Shown in pieces: positions 43,705-52,578 of a DNA stretch of 64,000 bases. The notes under the pieces were generated by a model. The model worked only from the letters and a program-made list of their open reading frames with translations. It had not been told where the DNA came from and made no database searches. Position 1 is the first letter of the stretch, and every line of letters starts with the position of its first letter. The position numbers were made by a program, and so were the translations under genes. This stretch comes from Pseudomonadota bacterium (GTDB lineage: Bacteria > Pseudomonadota > Alphaproteobacteria > Rhizobiales > Xanthobacteraceae), in the NCBI GenBank assembly GCA_023387735.1, contig JAEWHP010000035.1, positions 248,001 to 312,000 on the forward strand. The letters run 5' to 3'.

Positions 43705-45354
43705 ATGTCATCGATCACGACTTCCGCCCTCGATACGCCCGCGCGGCGCTCGGTGGAGCGGACCTGCGACGACCTTGCCGTCTTCGTGCTCGCCGCGGTC
43801 ACTTTGATCGCGGGTCTGACCTTTCGTGACTACGGATTAGGCTGGGATGACTACACCCACGCCGAATACGCGGACCTCCTGCTGCGCATGTTCGGTTCCG
43901 GTTTTACGGACACGGCCGCGCTCTCGTTTGCCAATCTCTATATGTATGGCGGCGGCTTCGACATGGCTGCGGCGCTGCTGCACAAGATCATTCCACTGGA
44001 ACTGTTCGAAACCCGTCGCCTGCTCGGCGCCGTCGTCGGCCTGATCGGCCTTGCGGTAACGTGGCGGCTGGCGCGGCGCGTCGGCGGCCCGCTTGCCGGG
44101 CTGGCGACGCTGCTGCTGCTTGCACTGTGCCCGACCTTCTACGGGCACATGTTCATGAACCCGAAGGATGCGCCGTTTGCCGTCTCGATGGTGATCCTGA
44201 TGCTGGGCCTGGTGCGCCTCGCCGAGGAATATCCGAAGCCTTCGCCGCGGACGGTCCTGATCATCGGCCTCGGCGCCGGCCTCTCCATCGGCTGCCGGAT
44301 TCTCGGCGGGCTGTCGCTGATCTATGCGATGGTGGGTTTCCTGCCGCTTCTGATCGAGGAAGTCCGCACGCGGGGGACGCGCAACGCCGTCTATCGCTTC
44401 GGTCATGTCGTCTACGTGCTGCTGCCGGGCCTGGTCTTCGGATACCTGATCATGGGGCTGGTGTGGCCGTGGTCGATCATCAAGCCCGGAAATCCGTTGC
44501 AGGCGCTGACCTATTTCTCGCATTTCTTCGAGAAGCCCTGGAAGGAAATGTTCGACGGTGCGCTGGTGTCGGTCCCCGACATGCCGTGGTCGTACCTGCC
44601 GACGCTGTTCGCCCTGCAGCTTCCCGAAGTGCTGATTGGTCTGCTGGTTGCGGCCATCGTGGTCACCTTCATGTCGCTGTCGCGCAAGGATGTACCTTCG
44701 CGCCGCAAGACCATCCTGCTGATGCTGACGATGGCGGCCACGCTGCCGCTGGTGATTGCGATGGTGAAGCGCCCGGCACTCTACAACGGCATCCGGCACT
44801 TCATTTTCGTCATCCCGCCGATGGCGGTGCTTGCCGGCGCCGCGTTCGCCTGGACCATGGATTGGCTGAGAGAAAATCACCGCCGCTGGCAACCGGCGGC
44901 GATGGCGGTGTTCTCGTTCGGCCTGCTGTTGCCGCTCAGCGAGATGATCCGGCTGCACCCTTACGAATACACTCATTTCAATCACATCGCCGGCACGGTG
45001 CGTGCCGCCGACAATTTCTTCATGCTGGACTATTGGGGGCTGGCGCTGAAGCAGGCCTCCGACGGCCTGCGCGAAGACCTGGTCGAGCGGCAGGAATCGC
45101 CGCCGCAGGGACGCAAATGGAAGGTCGCGGTGTGCGGCCCGCAAAGGCCGGCGCAGGTCGCGCTCGGACCGGAATTCACGATCGGCTGGGACAGCCAGTC
45201 CGCCGACTTCGCAATGACGCTCGGCGAATTCTACTGCAAGGGCCTCACCGCACCGGTCATGGTGGAAATCAAGCGCGACGACGTCGTCTTCGCACGCGTC
45301 TACGATATCCGCGGCCGCGGCATCTCGACGTTGCTGGCAATTCCAGCGCCGTAG
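43705..45354 (+). CDS. Glycosyltransferase family 39-like membrane protein
   Basis: A 549-residue polytopic membrane protein of the ArnT/PMT superfamily, which transfer sugars from lipid-linked donors on the outer face of the inner membrane. The first loop carries the acidic motif GWDDYTHAEYADLL expected for the catalytic metal or donor site. Ten or more hydrophobic segments follow, with a soluble C-terminal domain from about 430 (LDYWGLALKQASDGLREDLV). Acceptor unknown. No other polysaccharide genes adjoin. A strong terminator lies 142 bases after the stop. Confidence 0.85.
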   Translation: MSSITTSALDTPARRSVERTCDDLAVFVLAAVTLIAGLTFRDYGLGWDDYTHAEYADLLLRMFGSGFTDTAALSFANLYMYGGGFDMAAALLHKIIPLELFETRRLLGAVVGLIGLAVTWRLARRVGGPLAGLATLLLLALCPTFYGHMFMNPKDAPFAVSMVILMLGLVRLAEEYPKPSPRTVLIIGLGAGLSIGCRILGGLSLIYAMVGFLPLLIEEVRTRGTRNAVYRFGHVVYVLLPGLVFGYLIMGLVWPWSIIKPGNPLQALTYFSHFFEKPWKEMFDGALVSVPDMPWSYLPTLFALQLPEVLIGLLVAAIVVTFMSLSRKDVPSRRKTILLMLTMAATLPLVIAMVKRPALYNGIRHFIFVIPPMAVLAGAAFAWTMDWLRENHRRWQPAAMAVFSFGLLLPLSEMIRLHPYEYTHFNHIAGTVRAADNFFMLDYWGLALKQASDGLREDLVERQESPPQGRKWKVAVCGPQRPAQVALGPEFTIGWDSQSADFAMTLGEFYCKGLTAPVMVEIKRDDVVFARVYDIRGRGISTLLAIPAP

Positions 45355-45496
45355 CCGGCAACAGCATGACTGGCACGCGTGACGGCCGCCTTGCTGCCGC
45401 TCCGGTGCAGGGCTCGCCAGCCGAAGTTCGCTACCGGATTGTATTTTTCGGATTGTGGTGTACTATTGCGTCTAACGACCTCTGCACTACTGAATA

Positions 45497-45526
45497 AAAA
45501 CGCCGCCCAATTCCGGGCGGCGTTTT
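45497..45526. terminator. Rho-independent terminator, possibly bidirectional
   Basis: AAAACGCCGCCC (45497-45508) pairs perfectly with GGGCGGCGTTTT (45515-45526) around a 6-base loop. The T run on one side and A run on the other allow it to act from both directions. It is the clearest intrinsic terminator in the window. Confidence 0.85.
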
Positions 45527-45539
45527 CATTTGCATTCTT

Positions 45540-45574
45540 GTAGGATGGGTAGAGCGCAGCGAAACCCATCATCG
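45540..45574 (+). repeat. REP element, left copy at the RAYT gene
   Basis: Starts GTAGGATGGGTAGAGCGCAG. Its first 32 bases are the exact inverted complement of 46123-46154. Its last bases supply the stop codon (TGA on the minus strand at 45571-45569) of the transposase gene. Confidence 0.85.
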
Positions 45575-46102
45575 CTCGCCGAAACTCCCGCCCAGATCTG
45601 AAAAATCACCCGCCCAATCCTCGGGATAAATCCCAGACTTCACCATCCGGTGGAACGATGAATGCGGCCAATCCCTGACCTGCTTCACAAGGCCATGCTT
45701 GACCGGATTGATATGGACGTAATCGATGTGACGCGCCAAGTCCTCCTCATTGCGAATGGTGTGTTCCCAATAACGCCGTTGCCAGATGCCGCGCTCGTTC
45801 TTGGCGGCGCGGCTTGCTGAAATCGGCTCATCAACGGCAAAATGGCGTGAAAACGTCGATTTGATCAGCCGCCAGCGCGTCGCAAAATCCCGATCGCTGT
45901 CAGGCAACGTCCAGACCGCGTGCAGATGATCCGGGAGAACCACGATGGCGTCGGTTGTAAAAGGGTGACGTTGATGCGTCTCGCAAAACGCGGTGCGTAG
46001 CGCATCAACGTGTTCGGTCAGCAACCGCCGTCGCCGATCGGCCAAGTTTACCGTAAAGAAGAAACAGCCGCCGGGGATGAAGTTGCGACGGTACGCTGTC
46101 AT
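45569..46102 (-). CDS. rayT: REP-associated tyrosine transposase (RAYT)
   Basis: A 177-residue single-strand transposase of the Y1/IS200-like HUH family. The metal-binding HUH motif is PDHLHAVW and the catalytic tyrosine region is HIDYVHINPVKHGLV, both hallmarks of REP-associated transposases. The start MTAYRRNFIPGGCFFFTVNL is typical. Perfect inverted 32-base REPs flank it, one 21 bases upstream and one overlapping its stop codon. Such proteins are domesticated and move or maintain REP palindromes rather than being full insertion sequences. It appears intact and preceded by GCAGG. Confidence 0.95.
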   Translation of the reverse strand: MTAYRRNFIPGGCFFFTVNLADRRRRLLTEHVDALRTAFCETHQRHPFTTDAIVVLPDHLHAVWTLPDSDRDFATRWRLIKSTFSRHFAVDEPISASRAAKNERGIWQRRYWEHTIRNEEDLARHIDYVHINPVKHGLVKQVRDWPHSSFHRMVKSGIYPEDWAGDFSDLGGSFGER

Positions 46103-46122
46103 GACCTGCTTGCGTGCCGGAT

Positions 46123-46154
46123 TGATGGGTTTCGCTGCGCTCTACCCATCCTAC
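46123..46154 (-). repeat. REP element, right copy at the RAYT gene
   Basis: The exact reverse complement of 45540-45571, 21 bases upstream of the RAYT start codon. Together with the copy at 46187-46221 it forms a head-to-head pair (REPIN-like) with 32 bases between. Confidence 0.85.
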
Positions 46155-46186
46155 ACGAATCCAAACGCCGCTCTACTCCGAGTTCC

Positions 46187-46221
46187 GTACGACGGGTGGA
46201 GCGCAGCGAAACCCATCATCG
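46187..46221 (+). repeat. REP element, third copy
   Basis: Same orientation as the left copy with three mismatches in the first 12 bases (positions 4, 7 and 12). It overlaps the end of the neighbouring membrane-protein gene, supplying its stop codon. Confidence 0.8.
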
Positions 46222-46686
46222 ATCGGCCAGAACCTGCTTTCGATTGAGGGCTGCGTACACGATGCCGAGGATGATGCTGTAAGTGAGAAGCATCGCGAGC
46301 GAAAACATCGCCGGCCAGATGCCGAGGTCGAGATTGGCGGCAAACGCCCCCATTCCCAAAAGCGGGAAGAACACAAATCCCATTACCGCCCAGCCCAAGA
46401 CACCGAATGCAGCGCCCTTTGCCACACCGCCCTCGCCGGGCAGCCGGGAGTAAAACCGCCCGAAGCAGAAACCGAGAACCGTCGATCCGTTCAGGAACGA
46501 CAGCGCCCATGGGATGACCGGATGGACCTCGGCGCCTGTCAGACGGCCGAGCGCAGCCTGAAGATTCTCATAGGGCTGAAAATCGGGAAGCAGGCCGGTC
46601 CGCCATTTCAGGTACATCAACAGCGAATGCGCGGCGCTACCGCAGAAACCTGCGACGGCGGCCTTCCAGATCCAGTCCCTGGTCAC
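46216..46686 (-). CDS. Small integral membrane protein, hypothetical
   Basis: A 156-residue protein with about four transmembrane segments (for example AFGVLGWAVMGFVFFPLLGM and AMFSLAMLLTYSIILGIVYA). I recognise no family with confidence. GTG 46686 is used because the M20 peptidase ends nine bases before it; the frame open to 46911 only shadows that gene. The TGA stop is formed by the first three bases of the REP element, so the repeat may have cut the original C-terminus short. Confidence 0.65.
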   Translation of the reverse strand: MTRDWIWKAAVAGFCGSAAHSLLMYLKWRTGLLPDFQPYENLQAALGRLTGAEVHPVIPWALSFLNGSTVLGFCFGRFYSRLPGEGGVAKGAAFGVLGWAVMGFVFFPLLGMGAFAANLDLGIWPAMFSLAMLLTYSIILGIVYAALNRKQVLADR

Positions 46687-46694
46687 GCCGCAGC

Positions 46695-48098
46695 TTAGCG
46701 CGCCAGCTCCGCGAGCGCGCCGAGGATACGCGCCCAGGAGCGGATGCCCTTGTGAAAGCTCTTGAGGTCGTACTTCTCGTTCGGCGAATGAATATTGTCG
46801 TCGTCGAGACCGAAGCCGATGAGAAGGCTGTCGAGACCGAGCGTGCGCTTGAAATCCGCAACAATTGGAATCGAGGCGCCGGAGCCGACCAATAACGCCT
46901 CCTTGCCCCATTCCTCGGTCAGCGCGCGCTTGGCGGCCGCGAGCGGCTTCATGTTCCAGTCGAGCGCAATCGCAGCCCCGCTGGAGTGCTCGGTGAACAC
47001 GGCCTTGCAGTCGCCCGGAAGCCGCGCGGTGACATAGTCGCGGAACGCCTTCTTGATCTTCTGCGGGTCCTGGCCTTCGACCAGACGGAACGAAACCTTG
47101 GCGGAAGCTTCCGCCGGGATCACGGTCTTCGAGCCCTCGCCAGTATAGCCGCCGACGATGCCGTTGATGTCGCAGGTCGGACGCGAGGATATCTGCTCGA
47201 TCAGCAGGCGATCCTTTTCACCGGCCGGGATCGAAAGCCCGATCGGTTTCAGGAACGACTCGGGCGTGAGATTCAGGTTTTTCCACTGCGCCAGGATATC
47301 CGGCGGCAAATCCTTCACGCCGTCGTAGAAGCCGGGAATGGTGATGCGGCCGTCGTCGTCGAACAGGCCGCCGAGGATATTGGTCAGCACGCGGATCGGG
47401 TTGCGGGCGCCGCCGCCGAACACGCCGGAATGCAGGTCGCGGTTGGCGGCCTTGATGGTGACCTCGTCATACATCAGGCCGCGCAGCGAGGTGGTGATGG
47501 CGGGCGTGTTCGGATCCCACATGCCGGTGTCGCAGACCAGCGCGTAGTCCGCCTTCAGCTCGTCCTTGATCGCCTCCATGAACGGCACGAAATTCTTCGA
47601 GCCGACTTCCTCCTCGCCTTCGATCAGGATCGTGACGTCGACCGGCAGCGAGCCCGTGACCTTCTTCCAGGCGCGGCAGGCCTCGACGAAGGTCATCAAC
47701 TGCCCCTTGTCGTCCTCGGCGCCGCGCGCAACGATGATCTTGCGGCCATCGGCGTGATCGGTGACGACGGGTTCGAACGGCGGACGGTGCCACAGATTGA
47801 GCGGATCGACCGGCTGTACGTCGTAATGGCCGTAGAACAGCACGTGCGGCCGGCCATCGGCGCTGCCATTGGCTTTGGCTACGATCGCGGGATGTCCCGC
47901 CGTCGGCCTCACCTCGGCCTTGAAACCGAGCGTGGCGATGTCCTTTGCCAGATGGTCGGCGGCCGCCTTGCAATCGCCGGCGAAGGCCGGATCGGCCGAG
48001 ATCGACTTGATCCGCAGCAGCGCAAACAGCCGTTCCAGGCTGTTGTCGAAATCGGCGTCGATATGATCGAGGACCGGCTGCATTTGCGCGTTGGACAT
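46695..48098 (-). CDS. M20-family metallopeptidase (dipeptidase/deacylase type)
   Basis: A 467-residue zinc hydrolase of the M20 family. Metal and catalytic residues are visible: His and Asp in LFYGHYDVQPVDP, the Asp in ARGAEDDKGQL, the catalytic Glu and metal Glu in LIEGEEEVGS, and a later Asp in LVCDTGMW. The dimerisation domain carries NRDLHSGVFGGGARNP. The closest type is the peptidase family related to carnosinase (M20/M25/M40); the substrate is unknown. ATG 48098 has AGGG nine bases upstream, which favours it over ATG 48107. Confidence 0.92.
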   Translation of the reverse strand: MSNAQMQPVLDHIDADFDNSLERLFALLRIKSISADPAFAGDCKAAADHLAKDIATLGFKAEVRPTAGHPAIVAKANGSADGRPHVLFYGHYDVQPVDPLNLWHRPPFEPVVTDHADGRKIIVARGAEDDKGQLMTFVEACRAWKKVTGSLPVDVTILIEGEEEVGSKNFVPFMEAIKDELKADYALVCDTGMWDPNTPAITTSLRGLMYDEVTIKAANRDLHSGVFGGGARNPIRVLTNILGGLFDDDGRITIPGFYDGVKDLPPDILAQWKNLNLTPESFLKPIGLSIPAGEKDRLLIEQISSRPTCDINGIVGGYTGEGSKTVIPAEASAKVSFRLVEGQDPQKIKKAFRDYVTARLPGDCKAVFTEHSSGAAIALDWNMKPLAAAKRALTEEWGKEALLVGSGASIPIVADFKRTLGLDSLLIGFGLDDDNIHSPNEKYDLKSFHKGIRSWARILGALAELAR

Positions 48099-48156
48099 GC
48101 TGATCATCCCTGGCTGTGGGCCTTGTTGCCTGCGTGAGGTTGTAGCCCGCCCGCCG

Positions 48157-49782
48157 CTACCGCCGCAACAACCCGCCGAGCGCGCCCCGCACCAGCGTGC
48201 GACCAACCGATGCACCGAACGAGCCGCCGACCGATTTGCCGAGATCGGCAGCGAGGCCGCCGATCACCTTGTTGGTGACCGAGCGGGTAATGTCACGCGC
48301 AACGACCTGGCCGGTCGAAAGGCGCCCGCGCTTGACGTTGGTGCCGAAGATGGTGCCAACGATCGCGCCCAACTGGCCCAGCATTCCGCCGCCGGTTGCG
48401 CCGCTGCCCGTTTCATCCGCTGTAGCAGCCGTGCCCGCCACGCGCTTCTGCAGCATTTCATAGGCGGACTCTGCATCGACAGCGGTATCGTATTTGCCCT
48501 TCACCGGGCTCCTGCTCATGATCGCCTTGCGCTCCTCGGGCGTGATCGGCCCGATCCGTGCCGTCGGCGGCCGGATCATGACACGCTCGACCATGGTCGG
48601 GGTGCCACCGCCTTCCAGGAACGACACCAGCGCCTCGCCCTTGCCGAGTTCCATGATAACGCGGGCGGTGTCGAGCTTGGGATTGGGCCGGAAAGTCTGC
48701 GCGGCCGCTTTCACGGCTTTCTGGTCGCGCGGCGTAAAGGCGCGCAACGCGTGCTGCACGCGACCGCCCAACTGGGCCAGCACCTTGTCCGGCACGTCGA
48801 TCGGATTCTGCGTAACGAAGTAGACACCGACGCCCTTGGAGCGGATCAGGCGCACCACCTGCTCGATCTTGTCCATCAGCGCGTCCGGTGCATCGTCGAA
48901 CAACAGATGCGCTTCGTCGAAGAAGAACACGAGTTTGGGCTTCGGCAGGTCACCGGCTTCCGGCAGTTCCTCGAACAGTTCCGACAGCAGCCACAGCAGG
49001 AAGGTGGCGTAGAGTCTTGGGCTCTCCATCAGCTTGTCGGCAACCAGGATGTTGACCATGCCGCGACCTTCGCGGTCGGTCTTCATGAAATCCTTCAGCT
49101 CCAGCGCCGGCTCGCCGAAGAATTTCGCTGCGCCCTGGTTTTCCAGCACCAGCAGCTGGCGTTGAATGGTTCCAACCGTCGCCTTGCTGACGTTGCCGAA
49201 GCTCTGCGCGGCCTTGCGGATCCCGGCAAATGGATCTTCCTCGGCATCCGCGGTTTTCTTGCCGCCGACCGGAACGATCGCGTCCAGCAGCGATCGCAGA
49301 TCCTTCATGTCGATCAGCGTCAGGCCGTTCTCATCGGCCACGCGGAATGCGACGTTGAGCACGCCTTCCTGCACGTCGTTCAGATCGAGCATCCGCGCCA
49401 GCAGCAGCGGGCCCATTTCGGTGACGGTGGCGCGGACCGGATGCCCCTGCTCGCCGAACACGTCCCAGAACACAGTCGAGAACTGGTCCGGCTGAAATTT
49501 GAGACCCATCTCGCCGGCGCGCTTGAGGATGAAGTCCTTGGCCTCGCCGACCTCCGAGATCCCGGACAGGTCGCCCTTGATGTCGGCCGCGAATACGGGA
49601 ACACCGGCGCGCGCAAACCCTTCCGCCATGACCTGCAACGATACGGTCTTGCCGGTTCCGGTCGCGCCGGTGACGAGACCGTGCCGGTTGGCGAGCGCGA
49701 GCGACAACCAGGCGGCGTGTTCGCCCTTCCCGATGAAAATTCTCTCGTCGGTATCATCCATCTTGCTATCGGAGGTCGCCAT
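48157..49782 (-). CDS. HerA-like DUF853 ATPase (YjgR family)
   Basis: A 541-residue P-loop ATPase of the HerA/FtsK superfamily, DUF853/YjgR branch. The Walker A motif GATGTGKT is at 39-46 and the Walker B region PKLVFFFDEAHLLF at about 285-298. The C-terminal 90 residues are glycine-rich and hydrophobic (GQLGAIVGTIFGTN). Family members are hexameric motor-like ATPases with no settled role. ATG 49782 is preceded by GAGG at eight bases; a GTG one codon earlier is possible. It precedes the M20 gene on the same strand by 58 bases. Confidence 0.9.
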   Translation of the reverse strand: MATSDSKMDDTDERIFIGKGEHAAWLSLALANRHGLVTGATGTGKTVSLQVMAEGFARAGVPVFAADIKGDLSGISEVGEAKDFILKRAGEMGLKFQPDQFSTVFWDVFGEQGHPVRATVTEMGPLLLARMLDLNDVQEGVLNVAFRVADENGLTLIDMKDLRSLLDAIVPVGGKKTADAEEDPFAGIRKAAQSFGNVSKATVGTIQRQLLVLENQGAAKFFGEPALELKDFMKTDREGRGMVNILVADKLMESPRLYATFLLWLLSELFEELPEAGDLPKPKLVFFFDEAHLLFDDAPDALMDKIEQVVRLIRSKGVGVYFVTQNPIDVPDKVLAQLGGRVQHALRAFTPRDQKAVKAAAQTFRPNPKLDTARVIMELGKGEALVSFLEGGGTPTMVERVMIRPPTARIGPITPEERKAIMSRSPVKGKYDTAVDAESAYEMLQKRVAGTAATADETGSGATGGGMLGQLGAIVGTIFGTNVKRGRLSTGQVVARDITRSVTNKVIGGLAADLGKSVGGSFGASVGRTLVRGALGGLLRR

Positions 49783-50133
49783 CACATCGCCTCTTCGCGC
49801 CCATCGGGCGAGTTTCGTTGCCAGGTCGCACCATCATATCGCATCCTGCCCATCGATTGAAACCGTCAGCGCATGGCCAAGACGTCGATACGTGGGCCTC
49901 GTCATCCGCGGTTCTCATACTTTTTGCGGCGCCCGACAGAAAAAATCGCGTGATGCGTGAAAAGTTCAGTGAGAATCCGACACTCACTCTTGCAATGCTG
50001 CAACACTTGCCACGCGAATCAAGAACCGACCCGTCCTGACGTGCGCTGATCGCTTGAATTTCAAATCGCGGACGCTCAAGATGAAATTTGCAAGTAAGCG
50101 ACCCGGTGCAACCGGCTGAGGGCGGGGCAATAC
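49783..50133. other. Intergenic region upstream of the DUF853 gene
   Basis: 351 bases between divergent genes. An open frame 49766-50215 on the minus strand crosses it without any protein-like features. It includes AT-richer stretches around 49918-49965 compatible with promoters. No repeat or terminator seen. Confidence 0.5.
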
Positions 50134-50205
50134 ATGGACGATTTGGTTGGGCGGCTGGCCGCGAAGGCCGGCATCGGTAGTGCTGTCGCGGAAAAAGCCA
50201 CCTAA
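50134..50205 (+). pseudogene. Short remnant resembling the N-terminus of a Bradyrhizobium small-protein family
   Basis: A 23-residue frame, MDDLVGRLAAKAGIGSAVAE and a few residues, then a stop. It resembles the N-terminus of a longer bacterial family (YidB/DUF2267-like, from memory) normally continuing with a hydrophobic helix. It reads as a truncated relic just upstream of the DUF4332 gene. It could instead be a true micro-peptide. Confidence 0.4.
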
Positions 50206-50231
50206 GCACATTCATTTTTTAATCGATTGTC

Positions 50232-50639
50232 ATGACATATCCACTCTCCGCGGTTGAGGGCTTGACCGCCATCTCCGCATCGAAACTGAAGTCGCAAGGC
50301 ATTCGCACCACGGCTGCGCTGCTGGAGGCCGCCCGTACGGTCAAAGGCCGCAAGGCGCTGGCGGCGAAGACCGGGATCAGCGAGCAGCAATTGCTCGAAT
50401 GGGCCAACTTTTCCGACTACATGCGGATTCCCGGAATGGGCAGGGCCAAGGTCGGTCTGGTGCGTGCGGCCGGCGTCGCCACCGTGCGCGAACTCGCGTT
50501 GCGCAATCCGGCGCGGCTGGCGCAGAACATGAAGGACGTGAACAGCAGGCGCAGACTTGTACGGGTTTTGCCTTCCGAAAAATCGGTCGAGCAACTGATC
50601 GAACAGGCACGCAAGCTTCAGCCCAAGATCACTTACTGA
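50232..50639 (+). CDS. DUF4332 domain protein
   Basis: A 135-residue protein matching DUF4332, a helix-hairpin-helix-like domain of unknown function. The start MTYPLSAVEGLTAISASKLK and the centre WANFSDYMRIPGMGRAKVGL are characteristic; the second part resembles DNA-binding HhH repeats. It may bind DNA, but this is an inference from the fold. It precedes folP by 118 bases on the same strand. Confidence 0.85.
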   Translation: MTYPLSAVEGLTAISASKLKSQGIRTTAALLEAARTVKGRKALAAKTGISEQQLLEWANFSDYMRIPGMGRAKVGLVRAAGVATVRELALRNPARLAQNMKDVNSRRRLVRVLPSEKSVEQLIEQARKLQPKITY

Positions 50640-50757
50640 GGCAGCTTCGCGCGGAGGCCCGCCCGGACTGGAGGAGGCCTTCAACGGGCCAGCCAACCGG
50701 CTGGTTGCCAGCGGATGCTGCCTTGACTCGTCCGCGCGGACCGCGCAAAGCCACCGC

Positions 50758-51621
50758 ATGATCGCAACCAAGCCCAGCCCCTCTGCGGCGGCCGCTCCGG
50801 CCGGTCATTCGGTGCTGTCCGGGCTGTTGTCCAGGCCGTATCCGGCGGTGATGGGCGTGCTCAATGTGACGCCGGATTCGTTCTCGGATGGCGGGCAATT
50901 CGCCGCCCCCGAGCGCGCGCTGGCGCAGGCCAAACGGATGATCGCCGAGGGCGCCGACATCATCGACATCGGCGCGGAATCCACCCGACCCTACGGCTCG
51001 GAGCCGATTTCCGCGGAAGAAGAACTGAAGCGCCTGCAGACTGTGCTGCCCGAGGTGGTGGCGCTCGGCATCCCCGTCTCCATCGACAGCATGAAGTCCG
51101 CCGTCGTCGCCTGGGCGCTCGATCAGGGCGCATTGATCGCCAACGACGTCTGGGGCCTGCAGCGCGATCCCGGCATGGCCGGACTTGTCGCCGCGCGCCG
51201 CGTGCCCGTCATCGTCATCGTCATGCACAACCGCGAGCGCGCCGATCCTGCCATCGACATCATGCAGGACATCGCCGATTTCTTCGCGCGATCGCTCGAG
51301 ATCGCAGCCGGCGCCGGCATTGCGTTCGACAGGATCGTGCTCGATCCCGGCATCGGATTCGGCAAGACGCCCGGGCAGAGCATGACCGCGCTGGCGCGGC
51401 TCGCCGAGTTCGAGACCTTCGGTCTGCCGCTCCTGGTCGGCGCATCGCGCAAGCGCTTCATCAGCACGGTGACGCCGTCGGAGCCGCATCAGCGCCTTGG
51501 CGGATCGATCGCGGCTCATCTTTTGGCGGCGCAACGCGGCGCGCGCATCATCCGGGCCCATGACGTCGCCGAAACCGTACAGGCGCTGCGCGTGGCGGCC
51601 GCAATCAGGGAACAGGAATGA
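50758..51621 (+). CDS. folP: Dihydropteroate synthase
   Basis: A 287-residue TIM-barrel enzyme that joins p-aminobenzoate to the pterin pyrophosphate in folate synthesis, the sulfonamide target. Signatures are MGVLNVTPDSFSDGGQF, DIIDIGAESTRPYG and the end GGSIAAHLLAAQRGARIIRAHD. The N-terminal 30 residues precede the conserved start and are Ala/Pro-rich, so a slightly later start is possible. It overlaps folB in ATGA: folP-folB-folK form a compact operon. Confidence 0.96.
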   Translation: MIATKPSPSAAAAPAGHSVLSGLLSRPYPAVMGVLNVTPDSFSDGGQFAAPERALAQAKRMIAEGADIIDIGAESTRPYGSEPISAEEELKRLQTVLPEVVALGIPVSIDSMKSAVVAWALDQGALIANDVWGLQRDPGMAGLVAARRVPVIVIVMHNRERADPAIDIMQDIADFFARSLEIAAGAGIAFDRIVLDPGIGFGKTPGQSMTALARLAEFETFGLPLLVGASRKRFISTVTPSEPHQRLGGSIAAHLLAAQRGARIIRAHDVAETVQALRVAAAIREQE

Positions 51622-51989
51622 GCGATACGATCTTCATCACCGGCGTCGTCATCCATGCCCGCCACGGCGTGATGGAGCACGAGACCGAAGTCGGGCAGCG
51701 CTTTGTCATCGACCTCGAGCTTTCCGCCGACCTGTCGGAAGCGTCGCGCAGCGATCATTTGTCCGATACCGTGTCCTATGCGAGCGTGGTTTCGACCGCG
51801 ACGGCGGCGTTCAAGAACACCAATTACAAGCTGCTGGAGCGCGCCGCCGGCGCCGTCGCGGATGCGATCTTCGCGGCGTTTACGCGCATCGACGCGGTCA
51901 AGGTCACGGTCCACAAGCCGCATGCGCCGATCGCCGCGATCTTTGAGGATGTCGGCGTGGTGCTGACGCGCAAGCGGCAATCGCCCTGA
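51618..51989 (+). CDS. folB: Dihydroneopterin aldolase
   Basis: A 123-residue enzyme that converts dihydroneopterin to hydroxymethyl-dihydropterin, the step before FolK. Signatures are VVIHARHGVMEHETEVGQRF near the start and the C-terminal VKVTVHKPHAPIAAIFEDVG. It overlaps the folP stop by four bases and ends one base before folK. Confidence 0.95.
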   Translation: MSDTIFITGVVIHARHGVMEHETEVGQRFVIDLELSADLSEASRSDHLSDTVSYASVVSTATAAFKNTNYKLLERAAGAVADAIFAAFTRIDAVKVTVHKPHAPIAAIFEDVGVVLTRKRQSP

Positions 51990-51990
51990 C

Positions 51991-52482
51991 ATGGCCGACG
52001 TGCTGATCGCGCTCGGCGGCAATGTCGGCGACGTCCGCGCGACGTTCAACAAGGCCATCTCCCATATCTGCGGCATGACGCAGGCGGCCCTGCTGGCGCG
52101 GTCGTCCGACTATTCCACCCCGCCCTGGGGCGAAAAAGACCAGGCGCCCTTCACCAACGCCTGCATCCGGATCGAAACCAGCCTCGATCCGCATGCGCTG
52201 CTGTTCACGCTGCAAAAGATCGAGAAGAAGTTCGGGCGCGACCGCGCGCAGGAGACCCGCTGGGGTCCCCGCACCCTCGACCTCGATTTGATCGCCTACG
52301 ACGATGTCAGGCTCGACAAGCCGGAGCTGACGCTGCCGCATCCGAGGGCTTTCGAGCGGGCCTTCGTGCTGGTGCCGCTGGCCGAGATCGTGCCCGACCG
52401 TGTCATTGCGGGACGCCGCGTCACCGACGCGCTGGCGCAGCTTTCGACCGAGGGTATAAAGCGGCTGCCCGAGCCGGACTGA
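51991..52482 (+). CDS. folK: Hydroxymethyl-dihydropterin pyrophosphokinase
   Basis: A 163-residue kinase that activates the pterin for FolP. It shows the HPPK signatures ALGGNVGDVRATFNKAI, RWGPRTLDLDLIAYDD and LPHPRAFERAFVLVPLAEI. It follows folB directly. Confidence 0.96.
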   Translation: MADVLIALGGNVGDVRATFNKAISHICGMTQAALLARSSDYSTPPWGEKDQAPFTNACIRIETSLDPHALLFTLQKIEKKFGRDRAQETRWGPRTLDLDLIAYDDVRLDKPELTLPHPRAFERAFVLVPLAEIVPDRVIAGRRVTDALAQLSTEGIKRLPEPD

Positions 52483-52578
52483 CCGGAAAACGACCTGAAA
52501 CAACCGTTTGGCATGGCGGCCGTGCCGTGGCAATTTCGGCCCAAATATCAAAGAGACGATCAGGGAACAGCAGGCTGG

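Noticed and set aside
45569..46102. RAYT treated as a complete insertion sequence
   Set aside because: There are no IS ends or target duplication; flanking repeats are REPs, so it is a single-copy domesticated transposase.
49766..50215. A 149-residue minus-strand frame upstream of the DUF853 gene
   Set aside because: No protein-like features, overlaps the divergent regulatory region and has no ribosome-binding site.
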